Assembly (NCBI RefSeq): GCF_005771675.1
Contig: NZ_VAJM01000003.1
Span: 582,657 to 646,656 of the forward strand
Source: Hymenobacter jeollabukensis
Lineage (GTDB): Bacteria; Bacteroidota; Bacteroidia; Cytophagales; Hymenobacteraceae
DNA length: 64,000 nt
Direction: 5' to 3'
Notes under the pieces: generated by a model
What the model saw: only the letters and a program-made list of their open reading frames with translations
Told to the model about the DNA's origin: nothing
Database searches by the model: none
Made by a program: the position numbers and the translations under genes
In this document: piece by piece, positions 37,501 through 46,362 of the stretch
Layout: each line of letters begins with the position of its first letter
Numbering within the stretch: position 1 is the stretch's first letter

Positions 37501-37920
37501 ATGAAACGTCCATTCAACACCCCGCTGCATTACCTGGCCAGCCTGCTGCTGCTGCTCTCGCTCTTCACCTACGCCTGCGGCAGCAAGGAAGGCAAGGTAG
37601 AAGGCGCCAACATGCTCTACGGCACCGACAGCAAAGTATGGAAGACCCACAAAGAGGAAGACGCCTCGGGCGACAAGGTCAAGCAGACCGCCGAGCAGAA
37701 GCAGGAAGAAATCCGCTTCTTCGCCAACGGCCAGTACGTAATGTCCTCGCCCACCGAGTCGATTAACGGTAAGTACACCTTCGACCAGGCCGGCAAAAAG
37801 ATTACCATGACCCCCGACAACGGCAACATGGCCAACACCTTCGATGTGGCCACGCTCACCGATGACCGCCTCACGCTGCGCAGCCCCCAGGGCGCCGAAC
37901 TGCAGCTCGAAGCCGAGTAA
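37501..37920 (+). CDS. Small lipocalin-like lipoprotein
   Basis: A 139-residue exported lipoprotein (lipobox LFTYAC, Cys26). The mature part has SKVWKTHKEEDASGDKVKQT, IRFFANGQYVMSSPTES, GKYTFDQAGKKITM and FDVATLTDDRLTLRSPQGAE. This is the strand order of lipocalin_4/DUF-type domains that Bacteroidota use for many small surface lipoproteins. Ligand unknown. Monocistronic and ends at a shared terminator. Confidence 0.75.
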   Translation: MKRPFNTPLHYLASLLLLLSLFTYACGSKEGKVEGANMLYGTDSKVWKTHKEEDASGDKVKQTAEQKQEEIRFFANGQYVMSSPTESINGKYTFDQAGKKITMTPDNGNMANTFDVATLTDDRLTLRSPQGAELQLEAE

Positions 37921-37937
37921 GTAAATTCGAATTCAGC

Positions 37938-37979
37938 CACAAAAAAGCCCCGCCACGTGAATGGCGGGGCTTTTTTGTG
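37938..37979. terminator. Bidirectional terminator
   Basis: CACAAAAAAGCCCCGCCA pairs perfectly with TGGCGGGGCTTTTTTGTG around six bases, between the convergent lipoprotein and flippase-like genes. Confidence 0.93.
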
Positions 37980-38000
37980 TGAAGTAATCAACACGTCATC

Positions 38001-39077
38001 CTACGACGTCATAACTTCTTTCACGGCTTGCTTGCCGAATACCCGGCCCACCCAGCGCGGCAGGAAGATGGTGCCGAGTACCAGATAGAGGTAGTAGGTG
38101 ACGATACGGTAGAGCAGCAGAATGAAGTTGGTCATGGTGGCCGAGCCGGCGAAGGAGCGGAAGAACGAGGGGAAGGCGCCCTCGGCAAAGCCCGCACCCC
38201 CAGGCGTAATGGCAACCAGCAGCACGACTTTGTAGACGAGGTTGCGGGCGAAGATGGTGCCGAACGAGCCCCACGATACGTCAATAAAGGCCGCGATAAG
38301 GCAGCCGATGACCAGGTAGCGGGCCGTCCAGACGAAGGCCGTGCTCAGGGCGGCTTCGGCCCAGTAGCGGAAGCTGTTGCCGCGCAGCTCGGCCGAGGCA
38401 TGCACCATTTCCAGCCCATGGTGGTAGGCCCGGCGCCGCCAGCGGTGGAGGCCCTTCAGCGAAAACATGCGCACCAGAAAGCGCTTCACCGAGTGCGGAT
38501 TGACGAACAGGGCGTAGGCCATTAGCGCCGAATACGCCATCGTAAACACGTAGCTGACCCAGAACGCCACTTTCAGCGTGGTGACTAGCCCGCCCGAGCC
38601 CAGCGTTTCGTGGGGGAAGATGTAGTCGCCGGCCAGCAGCCACACCAGCGGCCCGGCCACCACGAAGTAGAGGTTGTCGAGCATGGCTGTGACCATGATG
38701 TAGGCCAAGGACTTGCCCAGCGGGATGCCCTCTTTGTTGAGCAGCAGCGAGGCAATGGCCGTGCCGCCCACCGCTGAGGGCAGCAGGCAGGAGGCAAACT
38801 CCCAGATCATAATCACGTCGACGCTCTGCTTCCACGACAGCTGCTTTTCCGCGATGTGGCGGATGCGGTACATGTAGCCGAAGTCGCGGGCCAGCAGCAC
38901 CAGCAGGGTGATAAGCAGCCACAGTGGTTTGGCATCGGACAGCGCGGCCAGGTCGCCGGGCTGGTAGCTGCGCCAGAACATAAACCCGACCACCCCGAGC
39001 CCGATGACCACCGGTAGCAGCATGCGCGAAGGCGAGAGTTTATCGAGCAGCTGGCGGTCCTGCTGGGTGGTGCTCAT
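38001..39077 (-). CDS. LPG synthase TM-region / flippase-like membrane protein (UPF0104)
   Basis: A 358-residue inner-membrane protein with about eight helices. It contains the family features WEFASCLLPSAVGGTAIAS, LNKEGIPLGKSLAYIM, TMLDN-like segments and VAITPGGAGFAEGAFPSFFR. The domain is that of the N-terminal part of lysylphosphatidylglycerol synthase (MprF), which flips charged lipids; no C-terminal transferase domain is present. In this group it probably moves a lipid or glycolipid. A -7-like box TACTTTTG lies 30 bases upstream of the start. The gene is divergent from dxs. Confidence 0.87.
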   Translation of the reverse strand: MSTTQQDRQLLDKLSPSRMLLPVVIGLGVVGFMFWRSYQPGDLAALSDAKPLWLLITLLVLLARDFGYMYRIRHIAEKQLSWKQSVDVIMIWEFASCLLPSAVGGTAIASLLLNKEGIPLGKSLAYIMVTAMLDNLYFVVAGPLVWLLAGDYIFPHETLGSGGLVTTLKVAFWVSYVFTMAYSALMAYALFVNPHSVKRFLVRMFSLKGLHRWRRRAYHHGLEMVHASAELRGNSFRYWAEAALSTAFVWTARYLVIGCLIAAFIDVSWGSFGTIFARNLVYKVVLLVAITPGGAGFAEGAFPSFFRSFAGSATMTNFILLLYRIVTYYLYLVLGTIFLPRWVGRVFGKQAVKEVMTS

Positions 39078-39232
39078 GCGGTGGAAGCGTTGGTGACAGG
39101 CAAAAGTACGGACTTGACTCGCCGTGGGTCGTTATCAAACGGTTTTCCCCGGAAAGTAGCCGGCTTACCCTATGCCTCTCTTTTTCAGGCAGACAAGCGG
39201 GGGACTTTGGTAATCGGATGACAACCTCCCAC

Positions 39233-39266
39233 TTTGAACCGTCGGCCTGAAAATATCGTACCTTTG
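39233..39266 (+). promoter_or_regulatory. Promoter of dxs
   Basis: TTTG (39233-39236) followed after 22 bases by TACCTTTG (39259-39266). Predicted transcript start near 39270, giving a leader of about 90 bases in which I see no regulatory RNA. Confidence 0.7.
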
Positions 39267-39362
39267 CCCGCTAGCCTGCGCCACATTACTGGCTCCCCGC
39301 AACAATCTGGCAGTTAAGCAGGTTAGCCGACTACTCCCACTCGCCGTCGTAAGTAAACCCCG

Positions 39363-41306
39363 ATGATTGTCGAACCTGGACCCCTGCTGGCTGCGATAAA
39401 TTCGCCCGCCGATCTGAAAGACTTGCGCGAGGACCAGCTGGTTCAAGTCAGCCAGGAGCTGCGGCAGTACATTATTGATACGGTATCCATCTACGGCGGG
39501 CACTTCGGTGCCTCGCTGGGCGTGGTGGAGCTGACGGTAGCCCTGCATTACGTGTTCAACACGCCCTACGACCAGCTGGTGTGGGACGTGGGGCACCAAG
39601 CGTATGGCCACAAAATCCTGACTGGCCGCCGCAACCAGTTCCACACCAACCGCAAGTACCAGGGCCTGTCGGGCTTTCCGAAACGCTCCGAAAGCGAGTA
39701 CGATGCCTTCGGGGTGGGCCACAGCAGCACCAGCATCGGCGCGGCGCTGGGCATGGCCGTAGCTTCGGACTACAAAGGCGAGTTTGAGCGGCAGCACATT
39801 GCCGTTATCGGCGACGGGGCCATGACGGCCGGCATGGCCTTCGAGGCCCTCAACCACGCCGGGGTGGCCAACACCAACCTGCTGGTTATCCTCAACGACA
39901 ACTGCATGAGCATTGACCCCAACGTGGGCGCGCTCAAGGAATACCTCACCGACATCACCACCTCGCGCACCTACAACCGCGTGCGCGACGAGCTGTGGAA
40001 CGTGCTCGGCAAGCTCAGCAAGTTCGGGCCCAACCCGCAGGCCATTGCCAGCAAAGTCGAGTCGGCCATGAAGGCGACCTTGATGAAGCAGAGCAACCTG
40101 TTCGAGTCGCTGAAGTTCCGCTACTTCGGCCCCGTCGACGGGCACGACGTGCAGCACCTGGCGGCCATTCTGAAGGACCTGAAGTCGATTCCGGGGCCCA
40201 AGCTGCTGCACTGCGTGACGACCAAAGGCAAGGGCTACGCGCTGGCCGAGAAAGACCAGACGCTGTGGCACGCACCGGGGCTGTTCGACAAAATCACCGG
40301 GGAGATTTACAAGAAAACGCCCGACAAGCCCCAGCCGCCCAAGTACCAGGACGTGTTCGGGCACACGATGGTGGAGCTGGCCGAGCAGAACCCCAAAATC
40401 ATGGGCGTGACGCCGGCTATGCCCTCGGGCTGCTCCTTGAACATCATGATGAAGGCCATGCCCGACCGCGCTTTCGACGTGGGCATTGCCGAGCAGCACG
40501 CCGTCACCTTCTCCGCGGGCCTCGCCACGCAGGGGCTGGTGCCGTTCTGCAACATCTACTCGTCGTTTATGCAGCGGGCCTACGACCAGGTCATCCACGA
40601 TGTGGCCCTGCAGAACCTGCACGTGGTCTTCTGCCTCGACCGCGCCGGCTTTGCCGGGGCTGACGGCGCCACCCACCACGGCGCCTACGACCTGGCCTAC
40701 ATGCGTTGCGTGCCCAACATGGTCATTGCCTCGCCCATGAACGAGGAGGAGCTGCGCAACCTGATGTACACCGCCACGCTGCCCGAAAATGCCGGCCCCT
40801 TCACCATCCGCTACCCCCGCGGCGAAGGCGTGATGCCGGAGTGGCGCAAGCCGCTGCAGCGCGTGGCCGTGGGCACCGGCCGCACCGTGCGCGAAGGCCA
40901 GGGCGACGTAGCCATTCTTACCCTCGGCCACATCGGCAACTACGCCGTGCGCGCCACCCAGCAGCTACTCACCGAAGGCCTCGACACCGGCCATTACGAC
41001 CTGCGCTTCTGCAAGCCCCTCGACGAGGAGCTGCTGCACCAGGTATTTAGCCGCTATAAGGCCGTGGTGACGGTGGAAGACGGCTGCCTGCCCGGCGGCT
41101 TCGGCGCGGCCGTGCTGGAATTCATGGCCGACCACGGCTACTCGCTGCCCGTCAAGCGCCTCGGCATCCCCGACCGCGTGGTGGAGCACGGCTCCCAGGA
41201 CGAACTGTACAAGGAGTGCGGCTACGACGCCGCCGGCATTGCCCAGGCCGTGCGCGACATGCAGGCTAAAGTCACCGACGCCCGCACGAGCAAGCTGCTG
41301 CGGTAA
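39363..41306 (+). CDS. dxs: 1-deoxy-D-xylulose-5-phosphate synthase
   Basis: A 647-residue thiamin-diphosphate enzyme, first step of the MEP isoprenoid pathway, joining pyruvate and glyceraldehyde-3-phosphate. ThDP/Mg binding is visible in GDGAMTAGMAFEALNHAG (GDG at 150-152) with NDNCMSIDPNVG. The catalytic Glu377 is in GIAEQHAVTFSAGLA. DVGHQAYGHKILTGRR and DRAGFAGADGATHHG are characteristic. It has normal length and a good promoter. The following small gene starts six bases after its stop. Confidence 0.98.
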   Translation: MIVEPGPLLAAINSPADLKDLREDQLVQVSQELRQYIIDTVSIYGGHFGASLGVVELTVALHYVFNTPYDQLVWDVGHQAYGHKILTGRRNQFHTNRKYQGLSGFPKRSESEYDAFGVGHSSTSIGAALGMAVASDYKGEFERQHIAVIGDGAMTAGMAFEALNHAGVANTNLLVILNDNCMSIDPNVGALKEYLTDITTSRTYNRVRDELWNVLGKLSKFGPNPQAIASKVESAMKATLMKQSNLFESLKFRYFGPVDGHDVQHLAAILKDLKSIPGPKLLHCVTTKGKGYALAEKDQTLWHAPGLFDKITGEIYKKTPDKPQPPKYQDVFGHTMVELAEQNPKIMGVTPAMPSGCSLNIMMKAMPDRAFDVGIAEQHAVTFSAGLATQGLVPFCNIYSSFMQRAYDQVIHDVALQNLHVVFCLDRAGFAGADGATHHGAYDLAYMRCVPNMVIASPMNEEELRNLMYTATLPENAGPFTIRYPRGEGVMPEWRKPLQRVAVGTGRTVREGQGDVAILTLGHIGNYAVRATQQLLTEGLDTGHYDLRFCKPLDEELLHQVFSRYKAVVTVEDGCLPGGFGAAVLEFMADHGYSLPVKRLGIPDRVVEHGSQDELYKECGYDAAGIAQAVRDMQAKVTDARTSKLLR

Positions 41307-41312
41307 GAATTG

Positions 41313-42065
41313 ATGAGCAAGCTGCTATTTCAGGAGCACCGGCTACGGCTGGTGCTCTTTTTTGTGGCCTGGGGCTGCTGTCTGGCCGCGTTTGGGCAGC
41401 AGGCAGACCGGACCTTGTTTCCACGGATGCGGCCACGTCAAAGCTTTGCGCCAGCCCTTATCAAAGGCGAATTGCCGGAAGCAGGTCGACTGCGGGTGAC
41501 GGATAGCGAGGTCCGCGTGGGGCCGGAGCCGCTTCGGCGCAACGGCAAAACGTACTGGGAAATCGATCTGTATTACGACCGGCAGATTTACGAAGCCTTT
41601 AGACTGCGGCAGCAGGGCGACACCGTTTGGCTGGCCATCAATCCGGAACTAACCGAGTGGGCACCCGACGCCGATTCTGCGCAGAGCCGGCGGTTGCGGC
41701 GGTCCGTCCAACGGCTTCATCAGGAGTATACTCACCTTTTTCCTGAACCGCCTCAAAGCTTTGAGGAGAATGTGTTTCTGCGCTTCAACGCAAAGGTCGG
41801 CGAGGAGTGGGCGTGTTTAACCCGCATCAAAGGCAGCGTCAATGTCTGCTGGGTAACGCTCGATGCCATCCTCAACAGCCAGCAGCTGGATCCGTTGTAC
41901 GTGTTCAGCGTGCGCAACAGCAGCAACGCATCCCACACGCCGCAGCTGATGAAACTGGTGGTGTCCAAGACCAGAGGTATTCGGGGGATGCTTTGGTACG
42001 ATTACGCCTGCTGGGAGCCTTACCACTGCGAAGACTTGCTGGTGCGATACGGTAACTGGGAATAG
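41313..42065 (+). CDS. Exported protein of unknown function
   Basis: A 250-residue protein starting at the ATG at 41313, six bases past dxs. A basic N-terminus and hydrophobic stretch (LVLFFVAWGCCLAAFGQQA) form a signal peptide. The mature part is mixed alpha/beta with several Trp and Cys (EEWACLTRIKGSVNVCW; WYDYACWEPYHCEDLLVRYG). The last cysteines could form disulfides. No domain is recognised. The close spacing suggests co-transcription with dxs without functional link. Confidence 0.65.
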   Translation: MSKLLFQEHRLRLVLFFVAWGCCLAAFGQQADRTLFPRMRPRQSFAPALIKGELPEAGRLRVTDSEVRVGPEPLRRNGKTYWEIDLYYDRQIYEAFRLRQQGDTVWLAINPELTEWAPDADSAQSRRLRRSVQRLHQEYTHLFPEPPQSFEENVFLRFNAKVGEEWACLTRIKGSVNVCWVTLDAILNSQQLDPLYVFSVRNSSNASHTPQLMKLVVSKTRGIRGMLWYDYACWEPYHCEDLLVRYGNWE

Positions 42066-42172
42066 GCGCGAAACCTGCCCGGCCGAGTGTGCCAGCACCT
42101 GGGAAGGGCAACGACTCAATCTGCCCCGGCCCACAGCTGCGTACATAGGTTGACCGCCCACCCGCCCCATCT

Positions 42173-42886
42173 ATGCGCTTGCTGTTCCTGCTGCCCTTGC
42201 TGCTATCCACCCTGCTCAGCTGCAGCTGCACCAAAGCCACGCCCGAGCCCGTCGTGACGGGCGCGGCGCCAACGCCCGCGCCCGGCGGCGGCGCGGTGCG
42301 CTACCTCGCCCTTGGCGACTCTTATACCATCGGCCAGGGCGTGCCGGCGGCCGAGCGGTGGCCGGTGCAGCTGGCGGGCCTGAGCGGGGCGGCGGGCATT
42401 CAGAGCCCTGACATCATTGCCCAGACCGGCTGGACCACCGCCGAGCTGCAGCAGGCCATTGCGGCCTCCGGCAACCAAAAAACCTACGATCTGGTGTCCT
42501 TGCTGATCGGGGTGAACAACCAGTTTCGAGGGCAGCCGCTGGCCACCTACCGCACCGAGTTTCGCCAGTTGCTCCAGACGGCCATTCACTTCGCCGGCGA
42601 CCGGCCCGGTCGGGTGGTGGTGCTGTCGATTCCCGACTGGGGCCAGTCGCCGATGGGGCGCAGCTACGACCGCGCCCGCATCAGCCAGGAAATCGACCAG
42701 TTCAACGGCGCCGCCCGGCAGGAATGCGCCACCGCCGGCGTGGCTTTCGTGGATATTACCGACCTGACGCGCGCCGCCAAGGACGACCCCGCGCAGTTTG
42801 CCGCCGACGGGCTGCACTACTCCGGGGCGCACATGCGCCAGTGGGCCACCCGCACGCTGCCGGTGGCGCTGGGGCTGCTGCGGTAA
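42173..42886 (+). CDS. GDSL/SGNH-family esterase lipoprotein
   Basis: A 237-residue exported lipoprotein (Cys17 or Cys19 in LLSCSCTK). SGNH block I is LALGDSYTIG with nucleophile Ser50, block III is LIGVNNQFRG and block V is DGLHYSGAHM with the catalytic Asp/His. The segment NVNIP-like VVLSIPDWGQSPMGRSYD is also typical. The enzyme would hydrolyse ester bonds of a lipid or acetylated glycan in the envelope. Convergent with the HxlR gene. Confidence 0.9.
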   Translation: MRLLFLLPLLLSTLLSCSCTKATPEPVVTGAAPTPAPGGGAVRYLALGDSYTIGQGVPAAERWPVQLAGLSGAAGIQSPDIIAQTGWTTAELQQAIAASGNQKTYDLVSLLIGVNNQFRGQPLATYRTEFRQLLQTAIHFAGDRPGRVVVLSIPDWGQSPMGRSYDRARISQEIDQFNGAARQECATAGVAFVDITDLTRAAKDDPAQFAADGLHYSGAHMRQWATRTLPVALGLLR

Positions 42887-42901
42887 TGGCGGCCGCCGGC
42901 G

Positions 42902-43270
42902 TCAGGCCTGGTGGGCGGTGGCGGGCAGCGGCTCGGCGCGCTCCAGAATCCGCTCCCGGTGATGCACGCCCCACTCGCGAATTTCGCCGATGACGCGCTC
43001 CAGGGTGCGGCCGTAGTCGGTCAGGGCGTATTCCACCGAAATGGGCACCGTGTCGTACACCGTGCGGCGCACCAGCTCGTGGCTTTCCAGGTCTTTCAGC
43101 TCGGCCGATAGTACCTTGGCCGTCACCCCGATTTCGCGCTGAATTTCCTTGAAGCGCCGCTCCTTGATGGAGAGCAGCATGATAATGGGAATCTTCCACT
43201 TGCCGCCGAGTACGTCCATGGCGTCGCGCAGGGGGCGGAGGTAGGCATTGCAGGCTTGGGCAGTTGACAT
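42902..43270 (-). CDS. HxlR-family winged-helix regulator
   Basis: A 122-residue DNA-binding protein. Motifs PLRDAMDVLGGKWKIPIIML, RFKEIQREI-VTAKVLSAELKDLE and the wing YALTDYGRTLERVI identify the HxlR/YodB family, which typically senses electrophiles or redox change through a cysteine. Here the only cysteine is Cys7 (STAQACNAY), the position used for thiol sensing in YodB-like members. It is divergent from yceI with a palindrome between, so it may control itself and yceI. Confidence 0.92.
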   Translation of the reverse strand: MSTAQACNAYLRPLRDAMDVLGGKWKIPIIMLLSIKERRFKEIQREIGVTAKVLSAELKDLESHELVRRTVYDTVPISVEYALTDYGRTLERVIGEIREWGVHHRERILERAEPLPATAHQA

Positions 43271-43328
43271 GGCAGTTGAGAGTAAGCCGTGACGGTATCG
43301 GCGAAGTAACCGGTAACTCGCAGGTTAG

Positions 43329-43364
43329 TTGTAACAAATGTACGTACATAGATTTCTACCTTTG
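43329..43364. promoter_or_regulatory. Divergent promoter region of HxlR and yceI with palindromes
   Basis: TTGTAACAA (43329-43337) and the perfect palindrome TGTACGTACA (43339-43348) lie between two -7 boxes: TACCTTTG (43357-43364, plus strand, toward yceI) and TACATTTG (43342-43335, minus strand, toward the HxlR gene). The palindrome overlaps the minus-strand box and sits in the spacer of the plus-strand promoter, where a bound dimer would block both. The -33 elements are weak. Confidence 0.6.
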
Positions 43365-43445
43365 TCATGTTGCCTACGTAATCAGGCAGCTCCATCTTCG
43401 ACATCAACCCGCCGGCCGGGCCGGCACAACCACCAGCCTACTACT

Positions 43446-43994
43446 ATGGCCACTACCAAATGGGTCCTCGACCCCACCCACAGCGAAGTACAGTTCAAAA
43501 TCAAGCACCTGGTGATTTCGACCGTCACCGGCTCGTTCAAGAAGTTTGAGGGCACGGTGGAAACCGACGGTGACTCTTTCGAAAACGCCAAGGTGCATTT
43601 CGCCGCCGACATCGACAGCATCGACACCAACCAGGAGCAGCGCGACCAGCACCTGAAGTCGGCCGATTTCTTCCACGCCGAGCAGCACCCCAAGCTGGTG
43701 TTCGAATCGACCAGCCTGCGCAAAGTGGGCGAGGGCGAGTACAAGCTGGAGGGTAACATGACCATCCGCGAGGTGACGCGCCCCGTGACCCTGGACGTGG
43801 AGTACGGCGGCACCGCCACCGACTTCTACGGCAACGAAAAGGCCGGCTTCGAAGTGAGCGGCAAAATCAGCCGCAAGGACTTCGGCCTGACCTGGAACGG
43901 CATCACCGAAGCCGGCGCCATCGTGGTGAGCGACGACGTGAAGCTGCTGGCCAGCGTGCAGTTTGCCAAAGTAAAAGAGGAAGTAGCCGCCTAA
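43446..43994 (+). CDS. YceI family protein
   Basis: A 182-residue lipocalin-like protein without signal peptide, starting MATTKWVLDPTHSEVQFKIK. The YceI hallmarks are HSEVQFKIKHLVISTVTGSF, ADIDSIDTNQEQRDQHLKSADFF and KISRKDFGLTWN. The family binds polyisoprenoid-like lipids and is often stress-induced. It is divergent from an HxlR regulator and probably controlled by it. The leader from the predicted promoter is about 80 bases; an upstream in-frame start at 43338 would lie in the promoter. Confidence 0.93.
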   Translation: MATTKWVLDPTHSEVQFKIKHLVISTVTGSFKKFEGTVETDGDSFENAKVHFAADIDSIDTNQEQRDQHLKSADFFHAEQHPKLVFESTSLRKVGEGEYKLEGNMTIREVTRPVTLDVEYGGTATDFYGNEKAGFEVSGKISRKDFGLTWNGITEAGAIVVSDDVKLLASVQFAKVKEEVAA

Positions 43995-44134
43995 GCCGGC
44001 GCTTTCGCACCCTCTCGGCAATGCGAATGGGGGAGTTCGGGCGCGGCGGGGCGTCATTGCAGGCCCCGCCCGTCCGGGAGAAAAGTTCGCGTTGCTGACC
44101 CCTTTGCGGCCCGGATCTGCCCCGCGCCGCTTCG

Positions 44135-44164
44135 AAAAGCCACCCGCCCCGGGTGGCTTTTTTT
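44135..44164 (+). terminator. Terminator downstream of yceI
   Basis: AAAAGCCACCC pairs with GGGTGGCTTTT around five bases and runs into a T-run. Confidence 0.85.
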
Positions 44165-44186
44165 GTGCCCGCACAAGGTGCCCTGC

Positions 44187-44194
44187 TACCTTTA
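44187..44194 (+). promoter_or_regulatory. Promoter -7 box abutting a GTG start
   Basis: TACCTTTA, one base off TAnnTTTG, ends five bases before the GTG at 44200 of the next gene. The transcript would start at about 44198, so the mRNA is nearly leaderless. Confidence 0.5.
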
Positions 44195-44199
44195 CCGCC

Positions 44200-45150
44200 G
44201 TGCCGCTCCGCTACCTCACCCACTCGTTGATCGACCGTGACGCCTGGGATGACTGCGTGGCTGCCGCCGAGCAAGTGGTGCCCTACGCCCAGTACTTGTG
44301 GTTACTGACGGCCAACGCCGCTGGCTTTGATGCGGTGGTGGAACTGGAAGAAGCCACTGGCCGCTACCTCAGCGTATTCTCCGTGCCCACGCAGCGCCGG
44401 GTGTGGGGCCGCGAAGCCCTGCAGCCACCGTTCACCCAGCAGCTGGGGCTGCTCACCACCGCCGAGAGCCAACACCGGCACGTGGGGGAGTACCTGGCGC
44501 TGCTGGCAGGACGTTTTGCCCGCCTGCATCTGCAGCTGAACGACCAAAACCCCGCGCCCACGCTGCTGCCCGCCGGCTGGCAAGCGGCCGAGCGCGTCAC
44601 GTATCATCTGCCGCTCGACCGGCCCTACGAAAGCCTGCACCTCGGCTACTGCGCCGACTACCGCCGCCGGCTGCGGCAGCAGCGCGAAAAAGCCGGCCTC
44701 ACGCTGGCTGAGTCAGCCGACCTGGCGCCGCTGCTGGGGCTGTTTCAGCGGGAGAAAGGCGCTGAAGTCGGTGGGATGAAGCCGGAGTACTACCAGCGGC
44801 TGCTGCGGCTGCACGAGGTACTGCGGCCGCAGGGGCAGACCTTGCTGCTGAACGCCCACACCGCCGATACCCAGGAATTGCTGGCCGGGGCGCTGTTCAT
44901 TCGTTATCGTAGCCGGCTCGTATATCTCTTCGCTGCCGCTACCCCGGCGGGCAAGAAAGCCGCTGCCCCGCTGCTGCTGCTCGACGAGGCCATTCGCCGC
45001 TATGCCGGCACGCCGGGGCTGGTGCTGGACTTCGAGGGCGGCATGATTCCGAGCATTGCGCGGTTTTTCGCCAATTTCGGGGCGCGGCCCGTGCCGTACT
45101 ATACCCTCACCCAAACCACCCGCCCGTGGTACCTGACCTGGATGCGCTGA
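44200..45150 (+). CDS. GNAT/FemAB-like acyltransferase, unknown substrate
   Basis: From the GTG at 44200 the protein has 316 residues (VPLRYLTHSLIDRDAWDDCV). It has two GNAT-like halves: residues about 1-150 with LHLGYCADYRRRLRQQREKA at the junction, and 165-316 with YYQRLLRLHEVLRPQGQTLL, AGALFIRYRSRLVYLFAAAT and LVLDFEGGMIPSIARFFANFGA. This is the layout of FemAB/BioF2-like aminoacyl or acyl transferases. The catalytic substrate is unknown. Its 3' end overlaps upp by 25 bases in another frame, so the two are co-translated. Confidence 0.75.
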   Translation: MPLRYLTHSLIDRDAWDDCVAAAEQVVPYAQYLWLLTANAAGFDAVVELEEATGRYLSVFSVPTQRRVWGREALQPPFTQQLGLLTTAESQHRHVGEYLALLAGRFARLHLQLNDQNPAPTLLPAGWQAAERVTYHLPLDRPYESLHLGYCADYRRRLRQQREKAGLTLAESADLAPLLGLFQREKGAEVGGMKPEYYQRLLRLHEVLRPQGQTLLLNAHTADTQELLAGALFIRYRSRLVYLFAAATPAGKKAAAPLLLLDEAIRRYAGTPGLVLDFEGGMIPSIARFFANFGARPVPYYTLTQTTRPWYLTWMR

Positions 45151-45803
45151 CCCAAAGCGGCCGCGTGCACATTGTGTGCGCCGAGCCCAGCATTGCCAAC
45201 CATTTCCTCGCCGAGCTGCGCGACGTGACCGTGCAGCGCGACTCGCTGCGCTTCCGCCGCAACCTGCAGCGCCTGGGCGAAATCATTGCCTACCGCATCA
45301 GCTCCCAGCTCGACTACCGCCACAAAACCGTGCAGACCCCGCTGGCCGAGTCGGAGGGCGAGCTGCTGGAGGACTTCCCGGTGCTGGCCACCGTGCTGCG
45401 CGCCGGCCTGCCCTTCCACCAGGGCTTCCTGAACTACTTCGACCAGTCGCCCTCGGCCTTTGTGGCCGCTTACCGCATCGAGGCTACCTCGCGGGTGGAG
45501 GTGCAGGTGGACTACCTCGCGGCCCCGGACCTGAACGGCCGCGTGCTCATCCTGGCCGACCCGATGCTGGCTACCGGCAAGTCCCTGGCGCTGACGTACC
45601 GCGCCATGCTGCGCTTCGGCCGGCCCCGGCAGGTGCATATTGCCGCCGTCATTGCCTCGCCCGAGGGCGTGCAGCACGTGATGCAGGAAGTGCCCGAAGC
45701 CCAGCTCTGGCTGGCCGCTCTGGACGACCACCTCAACGAACACGCGTATATTGTGCCCGGCCTGGGCGACGCGGGGGATTTGGCCTACGGCAGCAAGCTG
45801 TAA
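45126..45803 (+). CDS. upp: Uracil phosphoribosyltransferase
   Basis: A 225-residue enzyme that converts uracil plus PRPP to UMP in pyrimidine salvage. The PRPP loop is RVLILADPMLATGKSL, the uracil-binding C-terminus is AYIVPGLGDAGDLAYG, and VLATVLRAGLPFHQGF is a conserved N-terminal block. The start is a GTG at 45126 inside the preceding gene; no ATG is available nearby and family alignment requires this region. The overlap implies translational coupling with the GNAT-like gene. Confidence 0.93.
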   Translation: MVPDLDALTQSGRVHIVCAEPSIANHFLAELRDVTVQRDSLRFRRNLQRLGEIIAYRISSQLDYRHKTVQTPLAESEGELLEDFPVLATVLRAGLPFHQGFLNYFDQSPSAFVAAYRIEATSRVEVQVDYLAAPDLNGRVLILADPMLATGKSLALTYRAMLRFGRPRQVHIAAVIASPEGVQHVMQEVPEAQLWLAALDDHLNEHAYIVPGLGDAGDLAYGSKL

Positions 45804-45884
45804 CCGGCTTGGCTGCTCACGATTTAGGGAACCTGCCGCCGCGCCGCCGGGTATACCGGTTATGTCCCGTTTGCTTTGACCGCA

Positions 45885-46361
45885 ATGCCCAGTACCTTCC
45901 TGCTCATGATGCCGCACGTAGTGAAATACGCGTCGGTATTCCTGCTCAGCATGGTTAAGTTTTTCGGCGGCCCGCTAGCCGGGGCCGCCGCCGGCTTGCC
46001 GTTTCTGGTCATCTGGGCCCTCACGGTGGCCGGCATGATGACTAGCATCGTGGTGTTTACGGGTGTGGGCCGGGCTTTTGTGGCCCACCTGCAGCGCCGC
46101 CGCCGCTTGCGCCATCAGCCGGTCTTCACCCGCCGCAGCCGCCAGATCGTGCGCATCTTCAGCCGCTTCGGCATCGGCGGCATTGCCTTCCTCACGCCGA
46201 TTCTGTTTACGCCCATCGGCGGGGCCGTCATTGCCACGCTGCTCGGCGTGAAGCGGCAGCACATTCTACTGCACATGCTCTGGAGTGCCCTGCTCTGGGG
46301 CGCCGCCGGGGCCTTCCTGGCCATCCGCTTCAGCTACCTGTTCCACCACGGCGCGCACTGA
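45885..46361 (+). CDS. Small integral membrane protein (small multidrug export-like)
   Basis: A 158-residue inner-membrane protein with three to four helices: YASVFLLSMVKFFGGPLAGA, LPFLVIWALTVAGMMTSIVV, IGGIAFLTPILFTPIGGAVI and MLWSALLWGAAGAFLAIRF. A basic loop (LQRRRRLRHQPVFTRRSRQ) separates the pairs. The GIGGIAFLTPILFTPIGG segment is typical of small membrane proteins of the DUF-type/SNARE-associated or small multidrug export group. The transport role is uncertain. The ATG at 45885 is preferred to the TTG at 45876. Confidence 0.6.
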   Translation: MPSTFLLMMPHVVKYASVFLLSMVKFFGGPLAGAAAGLPFLVIWALTVAGMMTSIVVFTGVGRAFVAHLQRRRRLRHQPVFTRRSRQIVRIFSRFGIGGIAFLTPILFTPIGGAVIATLLGVKRQHILLHMLWSALLWGAAGAFLAIRFSYLFHHGAH

Positions 46362-46362
46362 G

